Of a stretch of 64,000 bases of DNA, positions 50,201 to 62,918 are shown piece by piece. Within the stretch, counting starts at the first letter, position 1. Each line of letters opens with the position of its first letter. Below the pieces are notes generated by a model. It was not told the DNA's origin, made no database searches, and was given only the letters and a program-made list of their open reading frames with translations. The stretch is from Pogostemon cablin (taxonomy: Eukaryota > Streptophyta > Magnoliopsida > Lamiales > Lamiaceae): the NCBI GenBank assembly GCA_023678885.1, contig CM043005.1, positions 10,468,314 through 10,532,313 on the forward strand, given 5' to 3'. Both the position numbers and the translations under genes were made by a program.

Positions 50201-53200
50201 ATAGTAGGAGAACATGTTTTTAGAGTATAAAAATGCTAGAAAACTTGCACCATGGAGTCGCTAAAAGGTCAAAGTGTAAGGCATATTCTATTCTGTGATC
50301 TAGGTTAAGAAGTCCATGAAGTGAGCATTTTCTTTCCATTTTTATGGTCAAATTAGTTATTAGACTTGCGAATATTGTTGGTTAACATGTTTTTAGAGTA
50401 TATAAATGCTACGACGCTTGCTCCATAGAGTCACTAAAAAGTCACAGTGCAGAGTTGATTCTACTCCGTGATCCAGGTCAAGAACTCCTTGAAGTGAGCA
50501 CTTTTTTGCAATTTTTATGGTTAAATTTGTTATCAGACATGAGAATATAGTTGGAGAACATGTTTTCATAGTTTAAAAATGCTAGGAAGTTTGCGTCATA
50601 GAGTCACTAAAAAGTCAAAGTGCAGAGTTGATTCCACTCCGTTAGCCGTTTTCTTGCCATTTTTATAGTCAAATTAGTTATTAGACATGAGAATGTTGAT
50701 GGAAAACATGGTTGCACAGTATAAAAATTCTAGAAGCTTGCATAATAGAGTAACTAAAAAGACAAAGTGCAGAGCTGATTTTATGCTGTGAGCCAGGTCT
50801 AAAAGTACTAAAAGTGAGCAATTTCATGCCATTTTTATGGTCAAATTAGTTCTCACACATGAGAATATAGTTGGAGAAAATATTTTCAGAGTTTTAAAAT
50901 GCTAGGAAGTCAAAGTGCATAGCTGATTCTACTCCGTGAGCCTGAAGTCCTTGAAGTGAGCATTTTATTTCCTTTTTTATGGACAAATTAGTAATTAGTC
51001 TTACTAATATTTTTGGATAACATATTTTTAGAGTATATAGCTGCTATGAAGCTTGTTTCATAGAGTCATTAAAAACTCACAGTGCATAGCTGATTCTACT
51101 GTGTGAACAATGTCCAGAACTCCTTAAAATGAGCATTTTCTTGCCATTTCTATGGTCAAATTAGTTATAATACATGAGAATATAGTTGGAAAATATATTT
51201 TAAGAGTAATAAAAGGCTAGGAAGCTTGCACCATAGAGTCACTAAAAACTCAAAGTGCAGAGTTGATTCTACTCTGTGAGCTAGGTCAAGAACTCCTTGA
51301 AGTGAGCATTTTTTTACCATTTTTATGGACAAATTAGTTATTAAACATAAGAATATAGTGGGGGAACATATTTTTAGAATATAAAAATACTAGGAAGCTT
51401 GCACCATAGAGTCGCTAAAAAGTCAAAGTGGAGAGCTGATTCTACTCCGTGAGACAGGTCAAGAAGTCCTTGAAGTGAGCATTTTCTATCAATTTTTATG
51501 GCCAAATTAGTTATTAGACTCGCTAATATTTTTGGATAAAATATTTTTAGAGTATATAATAGCTACAAAGCTTGCACCATAGAGTCACTAAAAACTCGAA
51601 GTGTAGAGCTGATTCTACTCCGTGAGCCAGGTCAAGAACTCCTTGAAGTGAGCATTTTCTAGCCATTTTTATGGTCAATTATTTATTAGACATGAGAATA
51701 TAGTTGGAGAACATGTTTTCAGAGTATAAAAATGCTAGGAAGCATGTGCCATATTGTCACTAAAAAGTCAAAGAGCAGAGTTGATTCTACTCCGTGAGCC
51801 ATTTTCATGCCATTTTTATAGTCAAATTAGTTATTAGACATGAGATTGTAGAAAATATTTGAAGAGTATAAAAATTCTAGAAGATTGAATAATAGAGTAA
51901 CTAAAAAGTCAAAGTGTAGAGCTGATTCTATTCCGTGAACAAGGTCTAGAACTACTTAAAGTGAGCAATTTCTTGCCATTTTTATGGTCAAATTAGTTCT
52001 CACACATGAGAATATGTTGGAGAAAATATTTTAAGAGTATCAAAATGCTAGGAAGCTTGCGCCATATAGTCACTAAAAAGTCAATGTTCAGAATTGATTC
52101 TACTCCATGAGCCAAGTCAATAACTCCTTGAAGTGAGTATTTTCTCGCCATTTTTATGGTCAAATTAGTTATTAGACATAAGAATATAGTAGGAGAACAT
52201 GTTTTTAGAGTATAAAAATGCTAGAAAACTTGCACCATGGAGTCGCTAAAAGGTCAAAGTGTAAGGCATATTCTATTCTGTGATCTAGGTTAAGAAGTCC
52301 ATGAAGTGAGCATTTTCTTTCCATTTTTATGGTCAAATTAGTTATTAGACTTGCGAATATTGTTGGTTAACATGTTTTTAGAGTATATAAATGCTACGAC
52401 GCTTGCTCCATAGAGTCACTAAAAAGTCACAGTGCAGAGTTGATTCTACTCCGTGATCCAGGTCAAGAACTCCTTGAAGTGAGCACTTTTTTGCAATTTT
52501 TATGGTTAAATTTGTTATCAGACATGAGAATATAGTTGGAGAACATGATTTCATAGTTTAAAAATGCTAGGAAGTTTGCGTCATAGAGTCAGTAAAAAGT
52601 CAAAGTGCAGAGTTGATTCCACTCCGTTAGCCATTTTCTTGCCATTTTTATAGTCAAATTAGTTATTAGACATGAGAATGTTGATGGAAAACATGGTTGC
52701 AAAGTATAAAAATTCTAGAAGCTTGCATAATAGAGTAACTAAAAAGACAAAGTGCAGAGCTAATTTTATGCTGTGAGCCAGGGCTAAAAGTACTTAAAGT
52801 GAGCAATTTCATGCCAATTTTATGGTCAAATTAGTTCTCACACACGAGAATATAGTTGGAGAACATATTTTCAGAGTTTTAAAATGCTAGGAAGCTTACG
52901 CCATAGAGTCACCAAAAAGTCAAAGTGCATAGCTGATTCTACTCCAGAGCCTGAAGTCCTTGAAGTGAGCATTTTATTTCCTTTTTTATGGACAAATTAG
53001 TAATTAGTCTTGCTAATATTTTTGGATAACATATTTTTAGAGTATATAACTGCTATGAAGCTTGTTCCATATAGTCATTAAAAACTCACAGTGCAGAGCT
53101 GATTCTACTGTGTGAACCATGTCCAGAACTCCTTAAAATGAGCATTTTCTTGCCATTTTTATGGTCAAATTAGTTATAATACATGAGAATATAGTTGGAA

Positions 53201-55377
53201 AATATATTTTAAGAATAATAAAAGGCTAGGAAGCTTGCACCATAGAGTCACTAAAAACTCAAAGTGCAGAGTTGATTCAACTCTGTGAGCCAGGTCAAGA
53301 ACTCCTTGAAGTGAGCATTTTTTTACCATTTTTATGGTCAAATTAGTTATTAGACATAAGAATAAAGTGGGAGAACATGTTTTTAGGATATAAAAATCTA
53401 GGAAGCTTGCACCATAGAGTCGGTAAAAAGTTAAAGTGGAGAGCTGATTCTACTCCGTGAGCCAGGTCAAGAAGTCCTTGAAGTGAGCATTTACTTTCCA
53501 TTTTTATGGCCAAATTAGTTATTAGACTCGCTAATATTTTTGGATAAAATATTTTTAGAGTATATAATAGCTACAAAGCTTGCACCATAGAGTCACTAAA
53601 AACTCGAAGTGTAGAGCTGATTCTACTCCGTGAGCCAGGTCAAGAACTCCTTGAAGTGAGCATTTTCTAGCCATTTTTATGGTCAAATTATTTATTAGAC
53701 GTGAGAATATAGTTGGAGAACATGTTTTCAGAGTATAAAAATGCTAGGAAGCATGTGCCATATTGTCACTAAAAAGTCAAAGAGCAGAGTTGATTCTACT
53801 CCGTGAGCCATTTTCATGCCATTTTTATAGTCAAATTAGTTATTAGACATGAGATTGTAGAAAATATTTGAAGAGTATAAAAATTCTAGAAGATTGAATA
53901 ATAGAGTAACTAAAAAGTCAAAGTGTAGAGCTGATTCTATTCCGTGAACAAGGTCTAGAACTACTTAAAGTGAGCAATTTCTTGCCATTTTTATGGTCAA
54001 ATTAGTTCTCACACATGAGAATATGTTGGAGAAAATATTTTAAGAGTATCAAAATGCTAGGAAGCTTGCGCCATATAGTCACTAAAAAGTCAAAGTTCAG
54101 AATTGATTCTACTCCATGAGCCAAGTCAATAACTCCTTGAAGTGAGTATTTTCTCGCCATTTTTATGGTCAAATTAGTTATTAGACATAAGAATATAGTA
54201 GGAGAACATGTTTTTAGAGTATAAAAATGCTAGAAAACTTGCACCATGGAGTCGCTAAAAGGTCAAAGTGTAAGGCATATTCTATTCTGTGATCTAGGTT
54301 AAGAAGTCCATGAAGTGAGCATTTTCTTTCCATTTTTATGGTCAAATTAGTTATTAGACTTGCGAATATTGTTGGTTAACATGTTTTTAGAGTATATAAA
54401 TGCTACGACGCTTGCTCCATAGAGTCACTAAAAAGTCACAGTGCAGAGTTGATTCTACTCCGTGATCCAGGTCAAGAACTCCTTGAAGTGAGCACTTTTT
54501 TGCAATTTTTATGGTTAAATTTGTTATCAGACATGAGAATATAGTTGGAGAACATGATTTCATAGTTTAAAAATGCTAGGAAGTTTGCGTCATAGAGTCA
54601 GTAAAAAGTCAAAGTGCAGAGTTGATTCCACTCCGTTAGCCATTTTCTTGCCATTTTTATAGTCAAATTAGTTATTAGACATGAGAATGTTGATGGAAAA
54701 CATGGTTGCAAAGTATAAAAATTCTAGAAGCTTGCATAATAGAGTAACTAAAAAGACAAAGTGCAGAGCTAATTTTATGCTGTGAGCCAGGGCTAAAAGT
54801 ACTTAAAGTGAGCAATTTCATGCCAATTTTATGGTCAAATTAGTTCTCACACATGAGAATATAGTTGGAGAACATATTTTCAGAGTTTTAAAATGCTAGG
54901 AAGCTTACGCCATAGAGTCACCAAAAAGTCAAAGTGCATAGCTGATTCTACTCCAGAGCCTGAAGTCCTTGAAGTGAGCATTTTATTTCCTTTTTTATGG
55001 ACAAATTAGTAATTAGTCTTGCTAATATTTTTGGATAACATATTTTTAGAGTATATAACTGCTATGAAGCTTGTTCCATATAGTCATTAAAAACTCACAG
55101 TGCAGAGCTGATTCTACTGTGTGAACCATGTCCAGAACTCCTTAAAATGAGCATTTTCTTGCCATTTTTATGGTCAAATTAGTTATAATACATGAGAATA
55201 TAGTTGGAAAATATATTTTAAGAATAATAAAAGGCTAGGAAGCTTGCACCATAGAGTCACTAAAAACTCAAAGTGCAGAGTTGATTCAACTCTGTGAGCC
55301 AGGTCAAGAACTCCTTGAAGTGAGCATTTTTTTACCATTTTTATGGTCAAATTAGTTATTAGACATAAGAATAAAGT
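29267..55377 (-). repeat. homogenised 12-monomer higher-order repeat, about 2,012 bp, 13 copies
   Basis: Using the ATAGT(GGGGG)AAC anchor, copies start at 29267, 31279, 33291, 35293, 37305, 39318, 41329, 43341, 45353, 47364, 49376, 51360 and 53369, and the last ends at 55377. Spacing is 2,009-2,013 bp except 2,002 (a small loss near 34564) and 1,984 (a loss of about 25 bp near 50908). Each copy has 12 monomers. Two lack a box of about 25 bp (GAGCCATTTTCATGCC and TAGCCGTTTTCTTGCC junctions) and one lacks about 10 bp (GCCTGAAGTCC), which explains 2,012 rather than 2,076. Central copies look almost identical by eye. The frame at 48944-49150 is satellite sequence. Confidence 0.96.
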
Positions 55378-58300
55378 GGGAGAACATGTTTTTAGGATAT
55401 AAAAATCTAGGAAGCTTGCACCATAGAGTCGGTAAAAAGTTAAAGTGGAGAGCTGATTCTACTCCGTGAGCCAGGTCAAGAAGTCCTTGAAGTGAGCATT
55501 TACTTTCCATTTTTATGGCAAAATTAGTTATTAGACTTGCTAGTATTGTTGGATAACATATTTTTAGAGTATATAACTGCTACTAAGCTTGCACAATAGA
55601 GTCACCAAAAACTCAGTGCAGAGCTGATTCTATTCCGCGAGCTAGGTCAAGAACTCCTTGAAATTAGCATTTTCTTGCCATTTTAATGGTCAAATTTGTT
55701 ATTAGACATGAGAATATAGTTCGAGAACATGTCTTCAGAGTATAAAAATATTAGGAAACTTGCTTCATAGAGTCACTAAAAAGTCAAAGTGCAGAGTTGA
55801 TTCTACTCTGTGAGCTGTTTTCTTGCCATTTTTGTGGTAAAATTAGTTATTAGACATTATAATATTGTTGGAGAACATGTTTATAGAGTATAAAAATTCT
55901 AAGAAGCTTGCATAATAGAGTACCTAAAAAGTCAAAGTGCATAGCTGATTATATTCCGTGAGCCAGGTCTAAAATTACTTAAAGTGAGAATTTTCTTGCC
56001 ATTTTTATGGTTAAATTAGTTCTGAACATGAGAACATTGTTGGAGAACATATTTTAGAAGTATCAAAATGCTAGGAAGCTTGCGCCATAGAGTCACTAAA
56101 AAGTCAAAGTGTAGAGCTAATTCTACTCCGTGAGCTAGAAGTCCTTCAAATGAGCATTTTATTTCCTTTTTAAGATAAATTAGTTATTAGACTTGCTAAT
56201 TTCGTTGTATAACATGTTTTTAGAGTATACAACTGCTAAGAAGCTTGTTCCATACAGTCATTAAAAGCTCATAGTGCAGATCTGATTCTACTCTGTGGAC
56301 CATTTCAAGAACTCCTTGAAGTAAGCATTTTCTTACCATTTTTATGGTAAAATTAGTTATTAGACATGAGAATATAGTTGGAGAATATATTATATGAATT
56401 TTAAAATGCTAGGAAGCTTACACCATAGAGTCACTAAAAAGTCAAAGTGCAGAGTTGATTCCACTCCGTGAGCCAGAAGTCCTTGAAGTGAGCATTTTAT
56501 TTCCATTTTTATGGAAAAATTAGTTATTAGTCTTGCTAATATTATTGGATAATATATTTTTAGAGTATATAACTGCTATGAAGCATGTTCAATAGAATCA
56601 TTAAAATCTCACAGTGCATAGTTGATTCCACTGTGTGAACCATGCCAAGAACTCCTTGAAGTGAGCATTTTCTTGCCATTTTTATGGTCAAATTAGTTAT
56701 AAGACATAAGAATATATTTGGAGAACATATTTTAAGAGTAATAAAAGGCTAGGAAGCTTGCACCGTAGAGTAAATAAAAAGTCAAAGTGTAGAGTTAATT
56801 TTACTCCGTGAGCCAGGTCAAGAACTCCTTGAAGTGAGCATTTTCTTACCATTTTTATAGTCAAATTAGTTATTAGACATATGAATATAGTTGGGGAACA
56901 TGTTTTTAGAATATAAAAATGCTAAGAAGCTTGCACCATAGAGTCGCTAAAAAGTCAAAGTGGAGAGCTGATTCTACTCCGTGAGCCAGGTCAAGAAGTC
57001 CTTGAAGTGAGCATTTACTTTCTATTCTAATGGCCAAATTAGATATTAGAATTGCTAGTATTGTTGGATAACATGTTTTTAGAGTGTATAACTGCTACGA
57101 AACTTGTACCATAGAGTCACTAAAAACTCATAGTGTAGAGATGATTCTACTCCACGAGCTAGGTCAAAAACTCCTTGAAATTAGCATTTTCTTGCCATTT
57201 TAATGGTCAAATTTGTTATTAGACATGAGAATATAGTTGGAGAACATGTCTTCAGAGTATAAAAATGCTTGGAAATTTGCGCCATAGAGTCACTAAAAAG
57301 ACAAAGTGCAGAGTTGATTCTACTCTGTGAGCTATTTTCTTGCCATTTTTATGGTCAAATTAGTTATTAGACATTATAATATTGTTGGAGAACATGTTTG
57401 CAGAGTTTAAAAATTCTAGGAAGCTTGCATAATAGAGTAACTAAAAAGTCAAAGTGCATAGCTTATTTTATTCCACGAGCCAGGTCTAAAACTACTTAAA
57501 GTGAGAATTTTCTTGCCATTTTTATGGTCAAATTAGTTCTGAGACATGAGAATATTGTTTGAGAACATATTTTTAGAGTATCAAAATGCTAGAAAGCTTG
57601 CGCCATAGAGTCACTAAAAAGTCAAAGTGTAGAGCTGATTCTACTCCGTGAGCTAGAAGTCCTTGAAATGATCATTTTATTTCATTTTTATTGACAAATT
57701 ACTTATTGGACTTGCTAATTTTGTTGTATAACATGTTTTTAGAGTATACAACTGCTATGAAGCTTATTCCATAGAGTCAATAAAAGCTCATAGTGCAGAG
57801 CTGATTCTACTCTGTGAACCATGTCAAGAACTCCTTGAAGTGAGCATTTTCTTACCATTTCTATGGTAAAATTAGTTACTAGACATGAGAATATAGTTAG
57901 AGAACATGTTTTAATAGTTTAAAAATGGTAGAAAGCTTGCATCATAGAGCCACTAAAAAGTCAAAGTGCAAAGTTGATTCTATTCCGTTAGCCGTTTTCT
58001 TGCCATTTTTATAGTCCAATTAGTTATTAGACATGAGAATGTTGATGGAAAACATGATTGCAGAGTATAAAAATTCTAGAAGCTTGTATAATAGAGTAAC
58101 TAAAAAGTCAAATTGCAGAGCTGATTCTATTCTGTCAGCCAGTTCTAAAACTACTTAAAGTGAGCAATTTCATGCCATTTTAATGGTCAAATTAGTTCTC
58201 ACACATGATAATATAGTTGTAGAATATATTTTTAGAATTTTAAAATGCTAGAAAGCTTACGCCATAGAGTCACTAAAAAGTCAAAGTGCAGAGTTGATTC

Positions 58301-61300
58301 CACTCGGTCAGCCAGAAGTCCTTGAAGTGAGCATTTTATTTCCTTTTTTATGGAAAAATTAGTTATTAGCCTTGCTAATATTGTTGGATAACATATTTTC
58401 AGAGTATATAACTGCTATGAAGCATGTTCAATAGAATCATTAAAATCCGACAGTGCAAAGTTGATTCTACTGTGTGAACAATGTCAAGAACTCCTTGAAG
58501 TGAGAATTTTCCTGCCATTTTTATGGTAAAATTAGTTATAAGACATGAGAATATATTTGGAGAATATATTTTAAGAGTAATAAAAGGCTAGGAAGCTTGC
58601 ACCGTAGAGTCACTAAAACGTCAAAGTGCAGAGTTGATTCTACTCCGTGAGCCAGGTCAAGAACTCCTTGAAGTGAGCATTTTATTACCATTTTTATGGT
58701 CAAATTAGTTATTAGACATAAGAATATAGTGGGGAAACATGTTTTTAGAATATAAAAATACTAGGAAGCTTGCACCATAGAGTCGCTAAAAAGTCAAAGT
58801 GGAGAGCTGATTCTACTCGGTGAGCTAGGTCAAGAAGTCCTTGAAGGGAGCATTTACTTTTATTTTCATGGCCAAATTAGTTATTAGACTTGCTAGTATT
58901 GTTGGATAACATGTTTTTAGAGTATATAACTGCTACTAAGCTTGCACAATAGAGTCACTAAAAACTCATTGTGCAGAGTTGTTTCTACTCCGCGAGCCAG
59001 GTCGAGAACTCCTTGAAAAGAGCATTTTCTTGCATTTTTATGGTCAAATTTGTTATTAGACATGAGAATATAGTTGGAGAACTTGTCTTCAGAGTATAAA
59101 AATGCTAGGAAACTTGCGCCATAGAGTCACTAAAAAGTCAAAGTGTAGAGTTGATTCTACTCCTTGAGTTGTTTTCTTACCATTTTTATGATCAAATTAG
59201 TTATTAGACATTATAATATTGTTGGAGAACATGTTCACAGAGTATAAAAATTCTAATAAGGTAACTAAAAAGTCAAAGTGCATAGATGATTCTATTCCGC
59301 GAGCCAGGTCTAAAACTACTTAAAGTGAGTATTTTCTTGCCATTTTCATGGTCAAATTAGTTCTGAGACATGAGAATATTGTTGGAGAACATATTTTCAG
59401 AGTATCAAAATATTAGGAAGCTTGCGCCATAGAGTCACTAAAAAGTCAAAGTGTATAGCTGATTCTACTCCGTGAGCCAGAAGTCCTTGAAGTGAGCATT
59501 TTATTTCCTTTTTATAGACAATTTAGTTATTAGACTTGCTAATTTTGTTGTATAACATATTTTTAGACTATACAGCTGCAATGAAGCTTGTTCCATAGAG
59601 TCATTAAAAGCCCATAGTGCAGAGCTGATTCTACCCTGTGAACCATGTCTAGAACTCCTTGAAGTGAGAATTTTCTTACCATTTTTATAGTCAAATTAGT
59701 TATTAGACATGAGAATATAGTTGGAGAACATGTTTTCATAGTTTAAAAATGCTAGAAAGCTTGCGACATAGAGTCACTAAAAAGTCAAAGTGCAGAGATG
59801 ATTCTATTCTTTGAACCAAGTCTAAAACTACTTAAAGTGAGCAATTTAATGCCATTTTTGTGGTCAAATTAGTTCTCACAGATGAGAATATAGTTGGAGA
59901 ACATATTTTCAGAGTTTTAAAATGCTAGGAAGCTTACACCATAGAGTCACTAAAAAGTCAAAGTGCAGAGCTGATTCTACTCCGTGAGCCAGAATACCTT
60001 GAAGTGAGCATTTTATTTCCTTTTTATGGAAAAATTAGTTATTAGTATTTCTAATATTGTTGGATAACATATTTTTAGAGTATATAACTGCTATGAAGCT
60101 TGTTCCATAGAATCAATAAAAACTCACAGTGCTGAGTCGATTCCACTGTGTGAACCATGTCAAGAACTCCTTGAAGTGAGCATTTTCTTGCCATTTTTAT
60201 GGTCAAATTAGATATAAGACATGAGAATATAGTTGGAGAATAAATTTTAAGAGTAATAAAAGGCTAGGAATCTTGCACCGTAGAGTCACTAAAAAGTCAA
60301 AGTGCAGAGTTGATTCTACTCCGTGAGCCAGGTAAGAACTCCTTGAAGTGAGCATTTTCTTACCATTTTTTTGTTCAAATTAGTTATTAGACATAAGAAT
60401 ATAGTTTGGGAAGATGTTTTTAGAATATAAAAATGCTAGGAAGATTGCACCATAAAGTCGATAAAAAGTCAAAGTGGAGAGCTGATTCTACTACGTGAGT
60501 CAGGTCAAGAAGTCCTTGAAGTGAGCATTTACTTTCCATTTTTATGGCCATATTAGTTATTAGACTTGCTAGTATTGTTGGATAACATTTTTTTAGAGTA
60601 TATATCTGCTACTAAGCTTGCACCATAGAGTCACTAAAAACTCATAATGCAGAGCTAATTCTACTCCGCGAGCCAGGTCAAGAACTCCTTGAAATGAGCA
60701 TTTTTGCCATTTTTACGGTCAAATTTGTTATTAGACATGAGAATATAGTTGGAGAACATGTCTTCAGAGTATAAAAATGCTAGGAAACTTGCGCCATAGA
60801 GTCACGAAAAAGCAAAAGTGAAGAGTTGATTCTACACTGTGAGCTATTTTCTTGCCATTTTTATGGTCAAATTAGTTAATAGACATTATAATATTGTTGG
60901 AGAACATGTTTGCAGAGTATAAAAATTCTAGGAAGCTTGCATAATAAAGTAACTAAAAAGTCAAAGTGCATAGTTGATTCTATTCTGCGAGCCAGGTCTA
61001 AAACTACTTAAAGTGAGCATTTTCATGCCATTTTTATGGAAAATTAGTTCTGAGACATGATAATATTGTTGGAGAATATATTTTCAGAGTATCAAAATGC
61101 TAGGAAGCTTGCGCCATAAAGTCACTAAAAACTCAAAGTGTAGAGCTGATTTTACTCCGTGAGCAAGAAGTCCTTGAAGTGAGCATTTTATTTCCTTTTT
61201 ATAAACAAATTAGTTATTAGACTTGCTAATTTTGTTTTATAACATGTTTTTAGAGTATACAACTGCTATGAAGCTTGTTCCATAGAGACATTAAATGCTC

Positions 61301-62835
61301 ATAGTGCAGAGCTGATTCTACTATGTGAACCATGTCAAGAACTCCTTGAAGTGAGCATTTTCTTACCATTTTTATGGTCAAATTAGTTATTAGACATGAA
61401 AATATAGTTGGAGAATGTATTTTCATAGTTTAAAAATGCTAGGAAGCTTGCGTCATAGAGTCACAAAAAAGTCAAAGTGCAGAGTTGATACTACTCGGTT
61501 AGCCGTTTTCTTTCCATTTTTGTTGTCAAATTAGTTATTAGACATGAGAATGTTGATCAAAAACATGTTTGGAGAGTAAAAAATTCTAGAAGCTTGGATA
61601 ATAGAGTAACTAAAAAGTCAAAGTGCTGAGATGATTCTATTCTTTGAGCCAGGTCTAAAACTACTTAAAGTGAGCAATTTCATGCTATTTTCAGAGTATC
61701 AAAATACAAGGAAGCTTGCGCCATAGAGTCACTAAAAAGTCAAAGTGTAGAGCTGATTCTACTCCGTGAGCCAGAAGTCCTTGAAGTGAGCATTTTATTT
61801 CCTTTTTATAGACAATTTAGTTATTAAACTTGCTAATTTTGTTGTATAACATATTTTTAGAGTATACAGCTGCTATGAAGCTTGTTCCATAGAGTCATTA
61901 AAAGCCCATAGTACAGAGCTGATTCTACTCTGTGAACCATGTCAAGAACTCCTTGAAGTGAGAATTTTCTTACCATTTTTATAGTCAAATTAGTTATTAG
62001 ACATGAGAATAGAGTTAGAGAATATGTTTTCATAGTTTAAAAATGCTAGGAAGCTTGCGTCATAGAGTCACTAAAAAGTTAAAGTGCAGAGTTGATTCTA
62101 CTCCGTTAGCCGTTTTCTTGCCACTTATGTTGTCAAATTAGTTATTAGACATGAGAATGTTGATGGAAAACATGTTTGCAGAGTATAAAAATTCTAGAAG
62201 CTTGCATAATAGAGTAACTAAAAAGTCAAAGTGCAGAGATGATTCCATTCTTTGAGCCAAGTCTAAAACTACTTAAAGTGAGCAATTTCATGCCATTTTT
62301 GTGGTCAAATTAGTTATCACACATGAGAATATGGTTGGAGAACATATTTTTAGAGTTTTAAAATGCTAGGAAGCTTACGCCATTGAGTCACTAAAAAGTC
62401 AAAGTGCAGAGCTGATTCTACTTCGTGAGCCACAATACCTTGAAGTGAGAATTTTATTTCCTTTTTACGGAAAAATTAGTTATTAGTATTTCTAATATTG
62501 TTGGATAACATATTTTCAGAGTTTATAATTGCTATGAAGCTTGTTCCATAGAATCAATAAAAACTCACAGTGCAGTGTGTGAACCATGTCAAGAACTCCT
62601 TGAAGTGAGCATTTTCTTGCCATTTTTATTGTCAAAGTAGATATAAGACATGAGAATATAGTTGGAGAATAAATTTTAAGAGTAATAAAAGGCTAAGAAG
62701 CTTGCACCGTAGAGTCATTAAAAAGTCAAATTGCAGAGTTGATTCTACTCTGTGATCCAGGTCAAGAACTCCTTGAAGTGAGCATTTTCTTACCATTTTT
62801 TTGGTCAAATTAGTTATTAGACATAAGAATATAGT
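55378..62835 (-). repeat. divergent satellite on the right flank with decayed long-range periods
   Basis: Monomers are still head to tail, but HOR copies no longer align at 2.01 kb. The GGGGAAC-type marker recurs at 55378, 56893, 58731 and 60418, so spacings are about 1,515, 1,838 and 1,687 bp (9-11 monomers). Another pair, the AAAGCCCATAGT words at about 59608 and 61902, is 2,294 bp apart. A deletion near 61685 joins TTTCATGC to TATTTTCAGAGTATC, removing roughly half a monomer. The array ends at ...ATAAGAATATAGT. Confidence 0.88.
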
Positions 62836-62918
62836 CCAATAGTTCCTTTATTAAGATGTAAAAATAAAAATTACAATTACAAGATCAGAAGATGACTAGG
62901 AATGAAAAGTATAAAAGA
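62836..62918 (-). other. LINE 3' untranslated region and end
   Basis: On the minus strand this follows the stop codon and contains AATAAA (complement of 62847-62852) about ten bases before the satellite junction. No poly(A) tail remains at the junction, which reads ...GGAACTATTGG then satellite. The target duplication cannot be checked because the 5' end is off the window. Confidence 0.6.

Larger units (their letters stand above)
17375..62835 (-). repeat. tandem satellite array, same 173-bp family, minus orientation (interrupted by a copia element)
   Basis: From CCTTGAACATGGGGTCACT onward every monomer is the reverse complement of those at 1671-16936. The boxes now appear as CATAGAGTCACTAAAAAGTC, GAGCTGATTCTACTCCGTGA, GGTCAAGAACTCCTTGAAGT, GAGCATTTTCTTGCCATTTT, TGGTCAAATTAGTTATTAGA and CATGAGAATATAGTTGGAGA. 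The array holds about 37 kb of satellite once the element at 19594-27830 is removed, and it continues to 62835, where a LINE begins. Internal structure varies from divergent edges to a strongly homogenised higher-order core. It encodes no gene. Confidence 0.97.

Noticed and set aside
1671..62835. Satellite as a possible source of a CENP-B-box-like site
   Set aside because: I looked for the canonical TTCG....A..CGGG pattern and did not see it in the monomer. A different protein-binding box cannot be excluded but is not supported.
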